Shown here in pieces: positions 43,113 through 51,848 of a stretch of DNA of 64,000 nucleotides (positions are counted from its first letter, which is position 1; the number at the start of each line of letters is the position of its first letter). The stretch covers positions 62,001 to 126,000 of the forward strand of contig NZ_JAPFQN010000004.1 in NCBI RefSeq assembly GCF_026241165.1, read 5' to 3'. Position numbers and translations under genes: made by a program. A model generated the notes under the pieces. The model did no database searches. It worked only from the letters and a program-made list of their open reading frames with translations, and was not told the DNA's origin. The stretch is from Mangrovivirga halotolerans (GTDB taxonomy: Bacteria > Bacteroidota > Bacteroidia > Cytophagales > Cyclobacteriaceae).

Positions 43113-44747
43113 ATGAAATCTCAATATATCACCAGGTTTTTATTTTATTTTTTACTAGCCATGCCGCTTCTTTCCTTTGGACAGGAAGAGAAGAAAAAAG
43201 ATACGGTAACGGTTGATTTATCTACACCCCGAAAAACGGTGAAGACTCATCTGAAATATCTTCAGGATGATAATTATCACCCGAATGCATCTGCAAGATC
43301 CTTTAATCCAAAATATCCTTTAAAGGAGAGAAAGAATTTTGCGAGGGAACTAAAAGAAATTTGGGATGGCCAGGGAATCAGGATCTATACAGCTCAGATT
43401 TCTAATAACCCAAATTATACTGATTCTGCATCATCTGAACATATGTATATTCTTGATCAAGGGGTAGAGGGAATCAGTCTTGAAAAAGTAGGAGACAGAT
43501 GGTATTATTCTGATGAAACTGTCAGACATATTGATGAGCTACACAAGGAAACTTATCCATTTGGTACTCATAAACTATTAAATATTTTACCGAATACAAC
43601 TAATAAAAAGTATTTAGGTCTTTATTTATGGCAAATCATTGGGTTGGCCATTTTAATATTGGTGGCAGTGATAATCCATAATTTATTTACCTTTTTATTA
43701 AGAAAGGTGATCACTGTTATTCTTTTAAAAGCAGGATATAAAGATATAGCCAAGGGGTTTGTAAAGCCAATCGCCAGTCCGGCAGCGTGGTTTATTGTGG
43801 TTTTTCTAATGAGTGTATTCATCAGGGTATTGCAATTGCCCATTGAATTTGCCCATTATACTATTATAATACTCAAATCTCTTGTACCGCTTTTTGCTAC
43901 AATAATTGTATACAGGCTGGTGGATATCGTTAGTTTGTATATGCATCGGATGGCTGAGAAAACTCAGTCTACACTCGATGATCAATTAGTTCCCCTGGTG
44001 AGTAAGACCTTGAAAATCTTTGTGGTACTAATCGGGGTAATATTTATCTTAAGTAGCCTGGATATTAATGTAATTCCAATTCTAACCGGACTATCAATTG
44101 GAGGTCTTGCTTTTGCTTTAGCTGCCCAGGACACGTTGAAGAACTTTTTTGGGAGTATAATGATTTTTCTGGACAGGCCTTTTCAGATTGGAGACTGGAT
44201 TACTGCCGGTAGTGATATTGACGGAACTATTGAAGAAGTTGGTTTCAGGTCTACACGAATCAGAACTTTTAGAAATTCGGTTACCTCTGTGCCAAATGGC
44301 AAGCTGGCAGATATGACTGTCGATAATCACGGACTGAGAGTTTACAGAAGGTTTTATACTCGTTTGGCTATTACTTATGATACTCCACCAGATGTGATCG
44401 AGGCTTTTGTAGAAGGATTAAGAAAATTAACAGAAGACCATCCTGATACCAGGAAGGATAACTACCATATTTATTTGAATGAATTCGGAGGTTCTGCATT
44501 GGAGATCATGTATTATGTGTTCTTCCGGGTGCCTGATTGGGGTGGTGAGTTAAAGGCCCGTCATGAGTTAATGCTTCAAATCATTGAATTGTCTGAAGAT
44601 TTAGGAGTGAGATTTGCCTTTCCTACACAAACACTTCATATGGAAACTTTTCCTGAAAAAGAAAGTCTTACACCGGAATACACTGATTCTCCGGATCAAT
44701 TAAAGGAAAAGCTTGCAGCTTTTTACTCTAAAAAAGGATTGAATTAG
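43113..44747 (+). CDS. Mechanosensitive channel of the MscS family with periplasmic N-terminal domain
   Basis: 544 residues from the ATG at 43113 (43062 is a TTG). A signal peptide (L-S-F-G-Q) precedes a soluble domain of about 155 residues (Y-L-Q-D-D-N-Y-H-P-N-A), then four to five helices and the MscS core: G-L-S-I-G-G-L-A-F-A-L-A-A-Q-D-T-L-K-N-F-F-G-S (pore helix), D-R-P-F-Q-I-G-D-W-I and V-P-N-G-K-L-A-D. It releases solutes during hypo-osmotic shock. The stop overlaps the convergent VTT gene by 4 bp. Confidence 0.93.
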   Translation: MKSQYITRFLFYFLLAMPLLSFGQEEKKKDTVTVDLSTPRKTVKTHLKYLQDDNYHPNASARSFNPKYPLKERKNFARELKEIWDGQGIRIYTAQISNNPNYTDSASSEHMYILDQGVEGISLEKVGDRWYYSDETVRHIDELHKETYPFGTHKLLNILPNTTNKKYLGLYLWQIIGLAILILVAVIIHNLFTFLLRKVITVILLKAGYKDIAKGFVKPIASPAAWFIVVFLMSVFIRVLQLPIEFAHYTIIILKSLVPLFATIIVYRLVDIVSLYMHRMAEKTQSTLDDQLVPLVSKTLKIFVVLIGVIFILSSLDINVIPILTGLSIGGLAFALAAQDTLKNFFGSIMIFLDRPFQIGDWITAGSDIDGTIEEVGFRSTRIRTFRNSVTSVPNGKLADMTVDNHGLRVYRRFYTRLAITYDTPPDVIEAFVEGLRKLTEDHPDTRKDNYHIYLNEFGGSALEIMYYVFFRVPDWGGELKARHELMLQIIELSEDLGVRFAFPTQTLHMETFPEKESLTPEYTDSPDQLKEKLAAFYSKKGLN

Positions 44748-45424
44748 TTTTTGACAGCTTTTCGGATCATCCAACCGATCCATATAGTCGAAATAAAGAA
44801 TAAGATTATCCAAACCGCTGTCTCAACTGGCAGCGGTTTTTTTGATTCGATGATTGCATAAATTGATGAAGCAGATGCACCTGTGAGAAAAGCCAGGGCT
44901 GTGCGTGGCATCATTCCGATCAGGCTGCCATAGAAGAATTTTTTTATGTGAACTGCAGCTGCAGCCATTAAAAGATTCATTACAGCAAAGGGAAGGACCG
45001 GGGATATCCTGACAGCAATAACAGTTTTAAGTCCTTTTCTTCTTAACGTCTCAAAAACTCTCCTTCGCTTTGAGTTTTTATTAATAATAGTATATAGCCA
45101 CCTGTCCTCGATGTTAATCGAAATATAATATCCTATTAATGCAGCTAACATATAGGCAGCGATAAGAAAAGGGAAGGTGAACCAGGGTAAATAATAGCCC
45201 CAGATTGCCGCGGTAAGCGTTGTGGGTAATAGTGCCAGCCCCATTACAATAGCAGCTATGAAGAAATATATAGTGGTATCGAGCAAGCCTACTGGTATCG
45301 AAGTGATATCGTTCATAATGAGATATCCCAGCAGCGTAGAACTGCAAATCAAGGGGCCTACAAATTGCCATGCTCCCCAAAAGGTAGAAATAAGATTACG
45401 AATGAATGTCCTGGAACCTAACAT
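44744..45424 (-). CDS. TVP38/TMEM64 (VTT-domain) membrane protein
   Basis: 226 residues with five to six hydrophobic helices. The VTT motif region is T-A-A-I-W-G-Y-Y-L-P-W...A-A-L-I-G-Y-Y-I-S, with R-I-S-P-V-L-P-F-A-V-M-N-L-L-M-A-A-A of the DedA-related family later. Relatives are linked to lipid scrambling or transport. It overlaps the mscS end by 4 bp and lies back-to-back with the PLP enzyme (63 bp of AT-rich sequence). Confidence 0.85.
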   Translation of the reverse strand: MLGSRTFIRNLISTFWGAWQFVGPLICSSTLLGYLIMNDITSIPVGLLDTTIYFFIAAIVMGLALLPTTLTAAIWGYYLPWFTFPFLIAAYMLAALIGYYISINIEDRWLYTIINKNSKRRRVFETLRRKGLKTVIAVRISPVLPFAVMNLLMAAAAVHIKKFFYGSLIGMMPRTALAFLTGASASSIYAIIESKKPLPVETAVWIILFFISTIWIGWMIRKAVKN

Positions 45425-45487
45425 TTCTTAATTTTATAACTCATTATTATAATAATTATTTTCCTTCTGAAAATTAATTTTAATTAT

Positions 45488-46633
45488 ATGACTAAACTGG
45501 GAACGAAAGCAGTTCACGCAGGTGTCGAGCCAGATCCTGCAACGGGGGCGATAATGACACCCATTTATCAAACCACGACTTATGTTCAGTCAGCACCTGG
45601 AGAACATAAGGGTTATGAATATTCGAGATCTCAAAATCCAACAAGGCATGCCCTGGAAAAAAGCATTGCCTCTCTTGAGAATGCAAAGCATGGATTATGT
45701 TTTTCTTCAGGTCTTGGTGCTATCGATGCAGTTGTCAAAATGCTTAAACCCGGAGATGAGGTTATCAGTACCAACGATCTCTATGGCGGATCTTACCGCA
45801 TATTTACTAAGATTTTTGAGAACTTTGGTATAAAATTTCATTTCACTGATATGAATCATGTCGAAAAGGTGAATAGTCTGATCAATGATAACACCAAATT
45901 GATCTGGCTTGAAACGCCGACTAATCCCATGATGAATATTATTGATATAAAAGGAGTAGCTGATTTAATTAAAGATAAAGACATACTTCTGGCAGTTGAT
46001 AATACCTTTGCTACACCCATACTTCAATCTCCTATGGAACTGGGCGCTGATATTGTTATGCATTCAGCAACGAAATACCTTGGAGGTCATAGTGACGTGG
46101 TAATGGGGGCTCTGGTTGTTAACGATGATGAGCTAGCCAAAAAGCTTGCGTTTATACAAAATTCAAGTGGAGCTGTTCCGGGTCCACAAGATTGCTTTTT
46201 GGTGTTGAGAGGGATCAAAACTCTGCATTTAAGAATGGAACGTCACTGCCAGAACGGAGAAGTGATTGCCAATTGGCTTGCTACTAATCCTGCGGTTAAA
46301 AATGTATTCTGGCCCGGTTTTGAAGATCACCCTAATCATGATATCGCAAAAGTACAGATGAGGGGCTTTGGGGGAATGATTTCTTTTTCTCTAAAAGAAG
46401 ATAGTCAGGAGGCTGCCTTCGAAGTTTTGAAAAAATTTCAATTATTTAGTTTGGCCGAATCTCTGGGAGGTGTGGAATCACTTTGTGGTCATCCTGCATC
46501 GATGACTCATGCATCTATTCCGCGTGAGGAGAGGTTAAAAGTTGGTCTTACAGACTCATTGATTAGGTTAAGTGTTGGAATTGAGGATTCAGAGGATTTA
46601 ATTGCAGACCTTAAACAAGCTTTGAAGATTTAA
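45488..46633 (+). CDS. metB: Cystathionine gamma-synthase-like PLP enzyme
   Basis: 381 residues, a full-length trans-sulfuration enzyme. The PLP-binding Lys is in S-A-T-K-Y-L-G-G-H-S-D (about residue 199). Other family motifs are Y-E-Y-S-R-S-Q-N-P-T-R, S-S-G-L-G-A-I-D and D-N-T-F-A-T-P. It joins or splits cysteine/homoserine derivatives; synthase and lyase activities cannot be separated by sequence alone. It is followed at once (0 bp) by a bestrophin gene, an unrelated partner in the same transcript. Confidence 0.9.
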   Translation: MTKLGTKAVHAGVEPDPATGAIMTPIYQTTTYVQSAPGEHKGYEYSRSQNPTRHALEKSIASLENAKHGLCFSSGLGAIDAVVKMLKPGDEVISTNDLYGGSYRIFTKIFENFGIKFHFTDMNHVEKVNSLINDNTKLIWLETPTNPMMNIIDIKGVADLIKDKDILLAVDNTFATPILQSPMELGADIVMHSATKYLGGHSDVVMGALVVNDDELAKKLAFIQNSSGAVPGPQDCFLVLRGIKTLHLRMERHCQNGEVIANWLATNPAVKNVFWPGFEDHPNHDIAKVQMRGFGGMISFSLKEDSQEAAFEVLKKFQLFSLAESLGGVESLCGHPASMTHASIPREERLKVGLTDSLIRLSVGIEDSEDLIADLKQALKI

Positions 46634-47527
46634 ATGAGTAAAATAACTGATTACCTTGATCAATTAAAGAATGAATATGATTCAAGACCTTTAATTAAAT
46701 TTAAATGGTCGATGTTAATGAAGCTGATGCCAAAATTAATTCTTGTTGTCTTATGCGCATCCTTCATTGCTTATTTAACCCTGGATCTTCAAATGCTGGC
46801 TACAAAAGTAGGTATTTCTTTTGCAGGATTTTTAACAGCTGCTATGGGTATTCTTTTAGTCTTTAGAAATAATACTGCCTACGATCGCTGGTGGGAAGGT
46901 CGCAAGATCTGGGGGACACTCGTCAATACATCCAGGCATATGGCCATGTTGATAAAGGAGCTGTTTAAAAATAGCCCCCATAGACTGGAAGATTTTACTG
47001 GCCTGCTATCTGCTTTTCCTCATGTATTAAAAGATCACCTGAGAAATAGAGATGATGAAGAAGCATATAATTTCCTGTCTGATGAAGAGTTTGCCTTTGT
47101 GAAAAAGATGGATCACAAGCCTAATGCATTGATTATGCTTATGCAACAAAGGTTTCGGGAAGCGTATTCCTCTGGTGAAATTACAGATTATCAATTTGTA
47201 AAACTTACAGATCAGGCCGGGTTATTAACAGACTACCTCGGTAAGTGTGAAAGGATCAAGAATACACCAATCGCTTCCGGACATCAGTTTCTTGTTACTT
47301 CGATTGCCTGGCTTTACTTATTGACTTTACCTTTTGGCCTTGTTGAGTCAATGGGGTGGTATTCTGTATTTGTGGTGTTTTTTATAGCATATCTGCTTTT
47401 ATCAATGATAGAGGTGAGTTTAGAAATAGAAGATCCATTCGGAACAGACACTAATGATCTGCCTACTGATAAGCTGGCGGATATGATTGCTTTAAACGTT
47501 GGAGAAATCTTGCTGGGAAAAGATTGA
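46634..47527 (+). CDS. Bestrophin-family anion channel
   Basis: 297 residues. Bacterial bestrophin (UPF0187) motifs: F-R-N-N-T-A-Y-D-R-W-W-E-G-R-K-I-W-G (residues about 76-93), C-E-R-I-K-N-T-P-I-A, and the C-terminal E-D-P-F-G-T-D-x-N-D-L-P. Four membrane helices by eye. The family forms pentameric anion or cation channels in the inner membrane. Starts right after the metB-like stop. Confidence 0.93.
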   Translation: MSKITDYLDQLKNEYDSRPLIKFKWSMLMKLMPKLILVVLCASFIAYLTLDLQMLATKVGISFAGFLTAAMGILLVFRNNTAYDRWWEGRKIWGTLVNTSRHMAMLIKELFKNSPHRLEDFTGLLSAFPHVLKDHLRNRDDEEAYNFLSDEEFAFVKKMDHKPNALIMLMQQRFREAYSSGEITDYQFVKLTDQAGLLTDYLGKCERIKNTPIASGHQFLVTSIAWLYLLTLPFGLVESMGWYSVFVVFFIAYLLLSMIEVSLEIEDPFGTDTNDLPTDKLADMIALNVGEILLGKD

Positions 47528-47574
47528 TTATTAATTTGATACCCAGTAAATTCCTGTAAAAACAAATTTATCTC

Positions 47575-47958
47575 ATGGCTAAGGTAACAGGAATAGGAGG
47601 AGTGTTTTTTAAGTCTCCGGACCCCGAAAAGTTAAAAAAATGGTATAAAGAACATTTAGGTATCGATTATGATCAGTATGGTCGGGTATTTAAATGGCAG
47701 GATGGGGATGCTGAGGGAAAAGGATCGACCACATGGTGTCCGTTTGTTGGTAATACGAAATACTTTAGTCCTTCAGATCATGATTATATGATCAACTACC
47801 GGGTGGATGATCTCATCGAACTACTGGGAGAATTGGATAAAAAAGGAATTAAACAGGTAGGAGAAATGGAAGACTACCCTTATGGCAAATTTGCCTGGAT
47901 TATGGATCCCGAAGGTAGAAAAATCGAACTTTGGGAGCCTATTGACGATCAATTATAA
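47575..47958 (+). CDS. VOC-family (glyoxalase-fold) protein
   Basis: 127 residues with one beta-alpha-beta-beta-beta pair per half: F-F-K-S-P-D-P-E-K-L-K-K-W-Y-K-E-H-L-G and, at the end, D-P-E-G-R-K-I-E-L-W-E-P. The metal Glu at the C-terminus is present, while His near the start is not obvious. Function not assignable beyond the fold. 47 bp behind the bestrophin gene. Confidence 0.85.
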   Translation: MAKVTGIGGVFFKSPDPEKLKKWYKEHLGIDYDQYGRVFKWQDGDAEGKGSTTWCPFVGNTKYFSPSDHDYMINYRVDDLIELLGELDKKGIKQVGEMEDYPYGKFAWIMDPEGRKIELWEPIDDQL

Positions 47959-48041
47959 ACAAAAATCATAAAAATCATATTTTTTAAATCCTTTCTGGAA
48001 GGTAGCCGTTATCTTTATCATTTAAGTTACCCAACCAGTAC

Positions 48042-49022
48042 ATGATTACATTAAATATTCATCCGGATGCCTCACGGGATATCCTGCATGAAATAGCCCG
48101 TGAATTTGATATCAAAGTAAACGGAAACCGGCTAATAGTTGATAATGAAGACCTGAAACTCGATGTTCGAATTGAAGAGTTCGAAGGTTTATTTGATCTT
48201 ATTATAACACGAGAGTGTATTTCCAGAAATCCTGTAAGAATATTTCGTCACGGTAAGTTATCCAATAACTTTTTTCCGGTTTTATTTATAGATTCTCCGG
48301 CAATACGATTTGAAATTCCAGAATATGGACAGGTAAATGTAGGTAGTAATTCCCTGCATGGGGTTTCTTTTGGAATGACAACTGAGCCAAGTGAGATGTT
48401 TTTGCCAATTGACAAAGAATTAAGATTTTTATCTGTCCGGCTTAAAGATCAATTTATTAAACGGTTTGAAAAGGATAGTTCTTTCTCCAGGCATGTTTTA
48501 AAGGCAGAACAGGATATAATAATCCATGAAATGCTCACTCTTGAAATGAAAAAGCTAATCAGTGATATTCACAATGTTGTAGGAGATGATGCGTTTTCGA
48601 AAAATATTCGAAAAGTGCGTGCTGAGGAACTGGTCATGTTATTTTTAAATAAGGTCGATGAAAGAGATTTTTCATTAGGGTCGAAGGCCGGGAAAAGTAA
48701 AACCGATGCTTATGAAAGGATTTATAAAGTAAGGGAAAAACTGCTTGAGGATCTTTCTAAACAACCTAATGTTGAAGAATTAGCTGATGAAGCTGCATTA
48801 TCACCAAGTAGAATGCGTAGCGTGTTTAAAGAAGTATTTGGAATGCCCGTTTATTCATATTTGCAGGAAGCCAGACTAGAAGAAGCCAGAAACCTGTTAT
48901 TAAATTCAGATTATAGCATATCTTCAATTAGTTATTTGATTGGTTTTAACAATCCCGGACATTTCGCATCAGTCTTTAAAAACAAGTATGGTATACTTCC
49001 AAGCGAGTGGAAAAGACTCTGA
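48042..49022 (+). CDS. AraC-family transcriptional regulator
   Basis: 326 residues. The C-terminal 100 residues are a double helix-turn-helix: V-E-E-L-A-D-E-A-A-L-S-P-S-R-M-R-S-V-F-K-E-V-F-G and I-S-S-I-S-Y-L-I-G-F-N-N-P-G-H-F-A-S-V-F-K-N-K-Y-G. The N-terminal 200 residues are an effector or sensor domain of unknown specificity (starts H-P-D-A-S-R-D). It lies after the metB/bestrophin/VOC run and before a candidate small RNA. Confidence 0.9.
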   Translation: MITLNIHPDASRDILHEIAREFDIKVNGNRLIVDNEDLKLDVRIEEFEGLFDLIITRECISRNPVRIFRHGKLSNNFFPVLFIDSPAIRFEIPEYGQVNVGSNSLHGVSFGMTTEPSEMFLPIDKELRFLSVRLKDQFIKRFEKDSSFSRHVLKAEQDIIIHEMLTLEMKKLISDIHNVVGDDAFSKNIRKVRAEELVMLFLNKVDERDFSLGSKAGKSKTDAYERIYKVREKLLEDLSKQPNVEELADEAALSPSRMRSVFKEVFGMPVYSYLQEARLEEARNLLLNSDYSISSISYLIGFNNPGHFASVFKNKYGILPSEWKRL

Positions 49023-49091
49023 TAATGAGAAGATAGTCATATTTTGACATTAGTTAGTTAAAATTGTATATACAGATTAATCCGATAGTAA

Positions 49092-49099
49092 TACATTTG
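49092..49099 (+). promoter_or_regulatory. TACATTTG -7 element before the candidate small RNA
   Basis: A perfect TAnnTTTG lies 70 bp after the araC stop. A TTG at 49064-49066 is 25 bp upstream, longer than the usual spacer. Confidence 0.4.
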
Positions 49100-49105
49100 T
49101 AATAC

Positions 49106-49258
49106 GAATTCCGACTAACACACCAGATGTCGTGTTTAGTTAAGATGTTGCCACCCGAATTTGGTTGTGACGGTGGATTAGCAGATTAATTGTCGGTATG
49201 AGTTTTCATGGTTGGGTTAATTAAACCTGTTTTCCTCTCGGGAAGACAGGTTTTTTCA
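49106..49258 (+). ncRNA. Candidate structured small RNA ending in an intrinsic terminator
   Basis: About 150 nt downstream of a TACATTTG element hold several complementary stems. CCGAC (49111-49115) can pair with GTCGG (49192-49196). ACTAA-C-ACAC (49114-49123) can pair with GTGTTTAGT (49132-49140), and CCACC (49151-49155) with GGTGG (49172-49176). A 13-bp terminator closes the region. There is no ORF of useful length and the next gene is on the opposite strand, so it cannot be a leader of a downstream gene. It could also be a long 3' UTR of the AraC gene. It does not match a family I know (not SRP, tmRNA or RNase P by eye). Confidence 0.4.
49223..49256 (+). terminator. Strong terminator of the candidate small RNA
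   Basis: AAACCTGTTTTCC / GGAAGACAGGTTT (one G-T wobble), 5-nt loop and a T run; arms at 49223-49235 and 49241-49253. Confidence 0.9.
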
Positions 49259-49260
49259 TT

Positions 49261-50070
49261 TCAGGAGAGCAGGAATATTACCAGGGTGAAAATCGCAAAA
49301 AGAATCGAGATTATCGATAAGTTGGCAAATGTAACCGGGTGTTTCTTTATAAAAAGTCCAATAATGCTTAATAAAATAGTGATGGCTGGAAAGAATATCA
49401 AAGTGCCGTAAATTGGTGCAGGGTCAGACACGAAATTAGCTGTTCCATCGATGCTATATAATTCATATCCTTTTCGCTTCCCAAAGAGTTTTGTTTTGAA
49501 AAGTTGAGCAGGCTCTGATTCGCTAAGTTCTTTGAATGGCCCGACTCTCTTTAGATAACTGCCTACCTCGATATTGTATATCATTCCCTTAGAAGGAACT
49601 TCCCGGACTTCAAAAGCATTAAAATAAAATTTGTCACCGGGTTCAATAGTTAGAAAATCACTCAATAGCAAAGCTCCAATAATAATTATTATCCAGTTAA
49701 TAGTTACAAATGTTTTTTTATTTTGGATCAGAAACTCCTGGTTTTGAGGAATGTTTTTATAGTTATATTGTTGTCTGTGGGTTCGGTAAGGAGAATACTG
49801 ATGCCATTTTGGTCTGTGGTTTGAAGGAACTACTCTTCTTGTGTCTCTTAGTAGTTCAGCATAATTAAGTTTATTATCATAGTCTTCTTTTTTTACCGGA
49901 TTAGATAAAACGTCATATGCTTCTCTTATTTTAATAAATATTTCCTGTGCCTTTTTATCATTATTAACATCAGGGTGATATTGTGAAGCTAGTTTTCTAT
50001 AACTCGATTTAATTTCTTTCAGAGAAGCATCTCTGGAAAGATTTAGTATTTCATAATAATTCTTATCCAT
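49261..50070 (-). CDS. DnaJ-domain membrane protein
   Basis: 269 residues from Met-Asp-Lys at 50070. The J domain (residues 4-66) has Y-Y-E-I-L-N-L, the H-P-D motif at about residue 32 and E-I-F-I-K-I-R-E-A-Y-D-V-L. A linker with Arg/Gln/Tyr-rich sequence and at least three hydrophobic helices (about 108-130, 220-240, 250-269) follow, with a soluble segment between. It may recruit DnaK to the membrane. It lacks the Gly/Phe and zinc-finger regions of DnaJ itself. Confidence 0.85.
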   Translation of the reverse strand: MDKNYYEILNLSRDASLKEIKSSYRKLASQYHPDVNNDKKAQEIFIKIREAYDVLSNPVKKEDYDNKLNYAELLRDTRRVVPSNHRPKWHQYSPYRTHRQQYNYKNIPQNQEFLIQNKKTFVTINWIIIIIGALLLSDFLTIEPGDKFYFNAFEVREVPSKGMIYNIEVGSYLKRVGPFKELSESEPAQLFKTKLFGKRKGYELYSIDGTANFVSDPAPIYGTLIFFPAITILLSIIGLFIKKHPVTFANLSIISILFAIFTLVIFLLS

Positions 50071-50102
50071 AGGCAACTGCTAAAGTAACTTTAATTCAAC
50101 AT

Positions 50103-50134
50103 AAAAAAAAGAGTGGCCTTAGACCACTCTTTTT
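50103..50134 (-). terminator. Terminator of the 50155 gene
   Basis: AAAAAGAGTGG (50106-50116) / CCACTCTTTTT (50124-50134) with a 7-nt loop. Very similar in sequence to the terminator at 51060. Confidence 0.9.
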
Positions 50135-50154
50135 AATTGCCAGTTATGAAGTTT

Positions 50155-50790
50155 TTATTCAACTGTGACTTTTTGTGTTTCGGATAGATTCTTTGATTCC
50201 AAAGATATTGTATATTCTCCTTTAGGTAAAAAACTTAAATCTAAATGATCTCTGTAGTCATTAACAAAGTAAGAATCATAATATACTAATTTATTATCTT
50301 GATCATGGATTTTAATTTTTACAGTCGAATCAGTGTTCAGAGACACAATTGTCACCTTATTTTTTATTTTTTCACTTTCTTTAATAAAGGCTTTTGGTCT
50401 CATAAATTCTGGTTTTTCTAGAACGATCTTATCACTAGCTACCTCACCAAGAGTAGCAATCTCAACTGTATATTCACCATAGCCTAATCCAGACACATTA
50501 AATAGTTGGCTGATTTCAGTTTTACTGGTAAATGATGAGTAGACCTCTTTACCATTTGTGTCATAAATAGTTACATTGACTAAATGATTTTCAGGTTGAC
50601 GAATATCCAATCGGAAATTTAATGGAGCTTGAGACATATGATCCAGGTCAAATGTTAAACCTGAACTCATTTTTTTAGGATCGAAGGTTTTGTCTTTGTT
50701 TTCATTAACTTCTGCAAAAGAAATAAATGAAGTAAGAAAGAAAGCAAGGGCTAAACTTAATACTGAAATTGTTTTTGTTAGAGTTTTCAT
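50155..50790 (-). CDS. Secreted tandem beta-sandwich protein (paralogue of 51105)
   Basis: 211 residues with a signal peptide (cleavage near Ile-Ser-Phe-Ala). Two beta-sandwich units follow, each ending in a G-E-Y-T motif (L-G-Y-G-E-Y-T-V-E-I and L-P-K-G-E-Y-T-I-S-L), resembling T9SS sorting-domain or DUF3244-like folds but without any cargo domain. It is a paralogue of 51105-51713: shared D-P-K-x-x-S-G-L-x-F at the mature start and the same layout. A -24/-12 motif lies upstream and the terminators are duplicates. Probably periplasmic or surface; function unknown. Confidence 0.78.
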   Translation of the reverse strand: MKTLTKTISVLSLALAFFLTSFISFAEVNENKDKTFDPKKMSSGLTFDLDHMSQAPLNFRLDIRQPENHLVNVTIYDTNGKEVYSSFTSKTEISQLFNVSGLGYGEYTVEIATLGEVASDKIVLEKPEFMRPKAFIKESEKIKNKVTIVSLNTDSTVKIKIHDQDNKLVYYDSYFVNDYRDHLDLSFLPKGEYTISLESKNLSETQKVTVE

Positions 50791-50841
50791 GGCGTTGTAT
50801 ATTTTGTAGTTTTTATTAAATCAATTTGTGTTTTGTTTAAT

Positions 50842-50857
50842 GCCAAAGCAATGCCAA
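50842..50857 (-). promoter_or_regulatory. Sigma-54-like -24/-12 promoter
   Basis: On the minus strand TTGGCATTGCTTTGGC matches the -24 (TGGCAT) and -12 (GC) elements with the correct 12-bp spacing. It lies about 52 bp before the start at 50790. The overlapping second TTTGGCAT half could serve as another binding site. Confidence 0.45.
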
Positions 50858-51059
50858 ATAGTGTTAAGTAGTTGTTTTTCAGTGGTTTAGATGTTTTTTT
50901 ATTTGAAGGGCTTAATAAAAAATGTACGCTAATGAACATTATGGTTTCAATAGTGACACATATAACTTTTTAAAGGTGTTTAAGTAGCCAAAAAATGTGG
51001 GTTACCTGAATGCATGGACTGGTACCACAATCTGGGGGATATCCGATAAGACAAAAAAA

Positions 51060-51081
51060 AAGAGTGGCAAAAGCCACTCTT
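51060..51081 (-). terminator. Terminator of the 51105 gene
   Basis: AAGAGTGGC / GCCACTCTT stem with a 4-nt A loop, and a T run on the minus strand (the A run at 51053-51061). Confidence 0.9.
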
Positions 51082-51104
51082 CTTTACGCACATGAAATGT
51101 CGTG

Positions 51105-51713
51105 CTACTTTTTACTTACAGTTGTTTTGTGAGAAAGGTCTTTATTTGTAGTGCTTATTATATAGTCACCCCAACGAAGATTTTTAATGTTTAATTTTTC
51201 ATTAAAATCCTTCTCATTGATTTTATTTTTATAATATACTTTTCCTTTTGAATCACTAATACTTATATAAGTATCTTCAGAAAGGTTTCTGCCATAGATT
51301 ACCACCAGATTTGTTTCCGGGTTATGCTTGACTAAAATTCGAGGTTTTAACACTTCCGGAAATTCATATTTTATTTTATCTGTGATTGTCTCACCTTCTG
51401 ATGTGACTGAGATGCTATATTCACCATATCCAAAAAGAGACAGGTCAATTTGCTGATGATGCTTTTTATTACTTGTAAAAAATTTATACAAGATTTCTCC
51501 ATCTTCAGAAGACAGGCTTACTATAGCAAGTTTGTTACTTGGTTGATCCAGATTTAATTTTAACATTAAATCCTTTTCTGATTTTTTTACTTCGAAAGAA
51601 AGTCCTGACTTGAACGTTTTAGGATCTAGTGATTTGGAAAAACCAGAAAATGAAGCGCAGAACAGAGCAATTATAATTATTGCATTGGCGATAGTTTTTA
51701 TATTTGTTTTCAT
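51105..51713 (-). CDS. Secreted tandem beta-sandwich protein (paralogue of 50155)
   Basis: 202 residues with a signal peptide (cleavage near Ser-Gly-Phe-Ser). Same two-unit layout as 50155-50790, with L-F-G-Y-G-E-Y-S-I-S-V and L-R-W-G-D-Y-I-I-S-T closing the units. Upstream, TTGGCAT (51744-51750 minus) resembles a -24 element but the -12 position reads TTAT. The pair arose by tandem duplication that included the terminator. Function unknown. Confidence 0.77.
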   Translation of the reverse strand: MKTNIKTIANAIIIIALFCASFSGFSKSLDPKTFKSGLSFEVKKSEKDLMLKLNLDQPSNKLAIVSLSSEDGEILYKFFTSNKKHHQQIDLSLFGYGEYSISVTSEGETITDKIKYEFPEVLKPRILVKHNPETNLVVIYGRNLSEDTYISISDSKGKVYYKNKINEKDFNEKLNIKNLRWGDYIISTTNKDLSHKTTVSKK

Positions 51714-51848
51714 AACACTGATATTTATTTCTTTATAATATCAATGCCAAAAATTAGTCCAACATTATTTAATGTACTGTCTTACAGCGTTTTATGTAAT
51801 TATCTCTATTGGTAAAGTGTAATAAAAACGGACATTAGGATTTCATTT

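Larger units (their letters stand above)
50791..51104. other. 314-bp intergenic region between two paralogues
   Basis: Holds the -24/-12 promoter motif of the 50155 gene (two ATGCCAAA copies, 50840-50858) and, at its right end, the terminator of the 51105 gene. The rest is AT-rich with no gene recognised. Confidence 0.6.
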
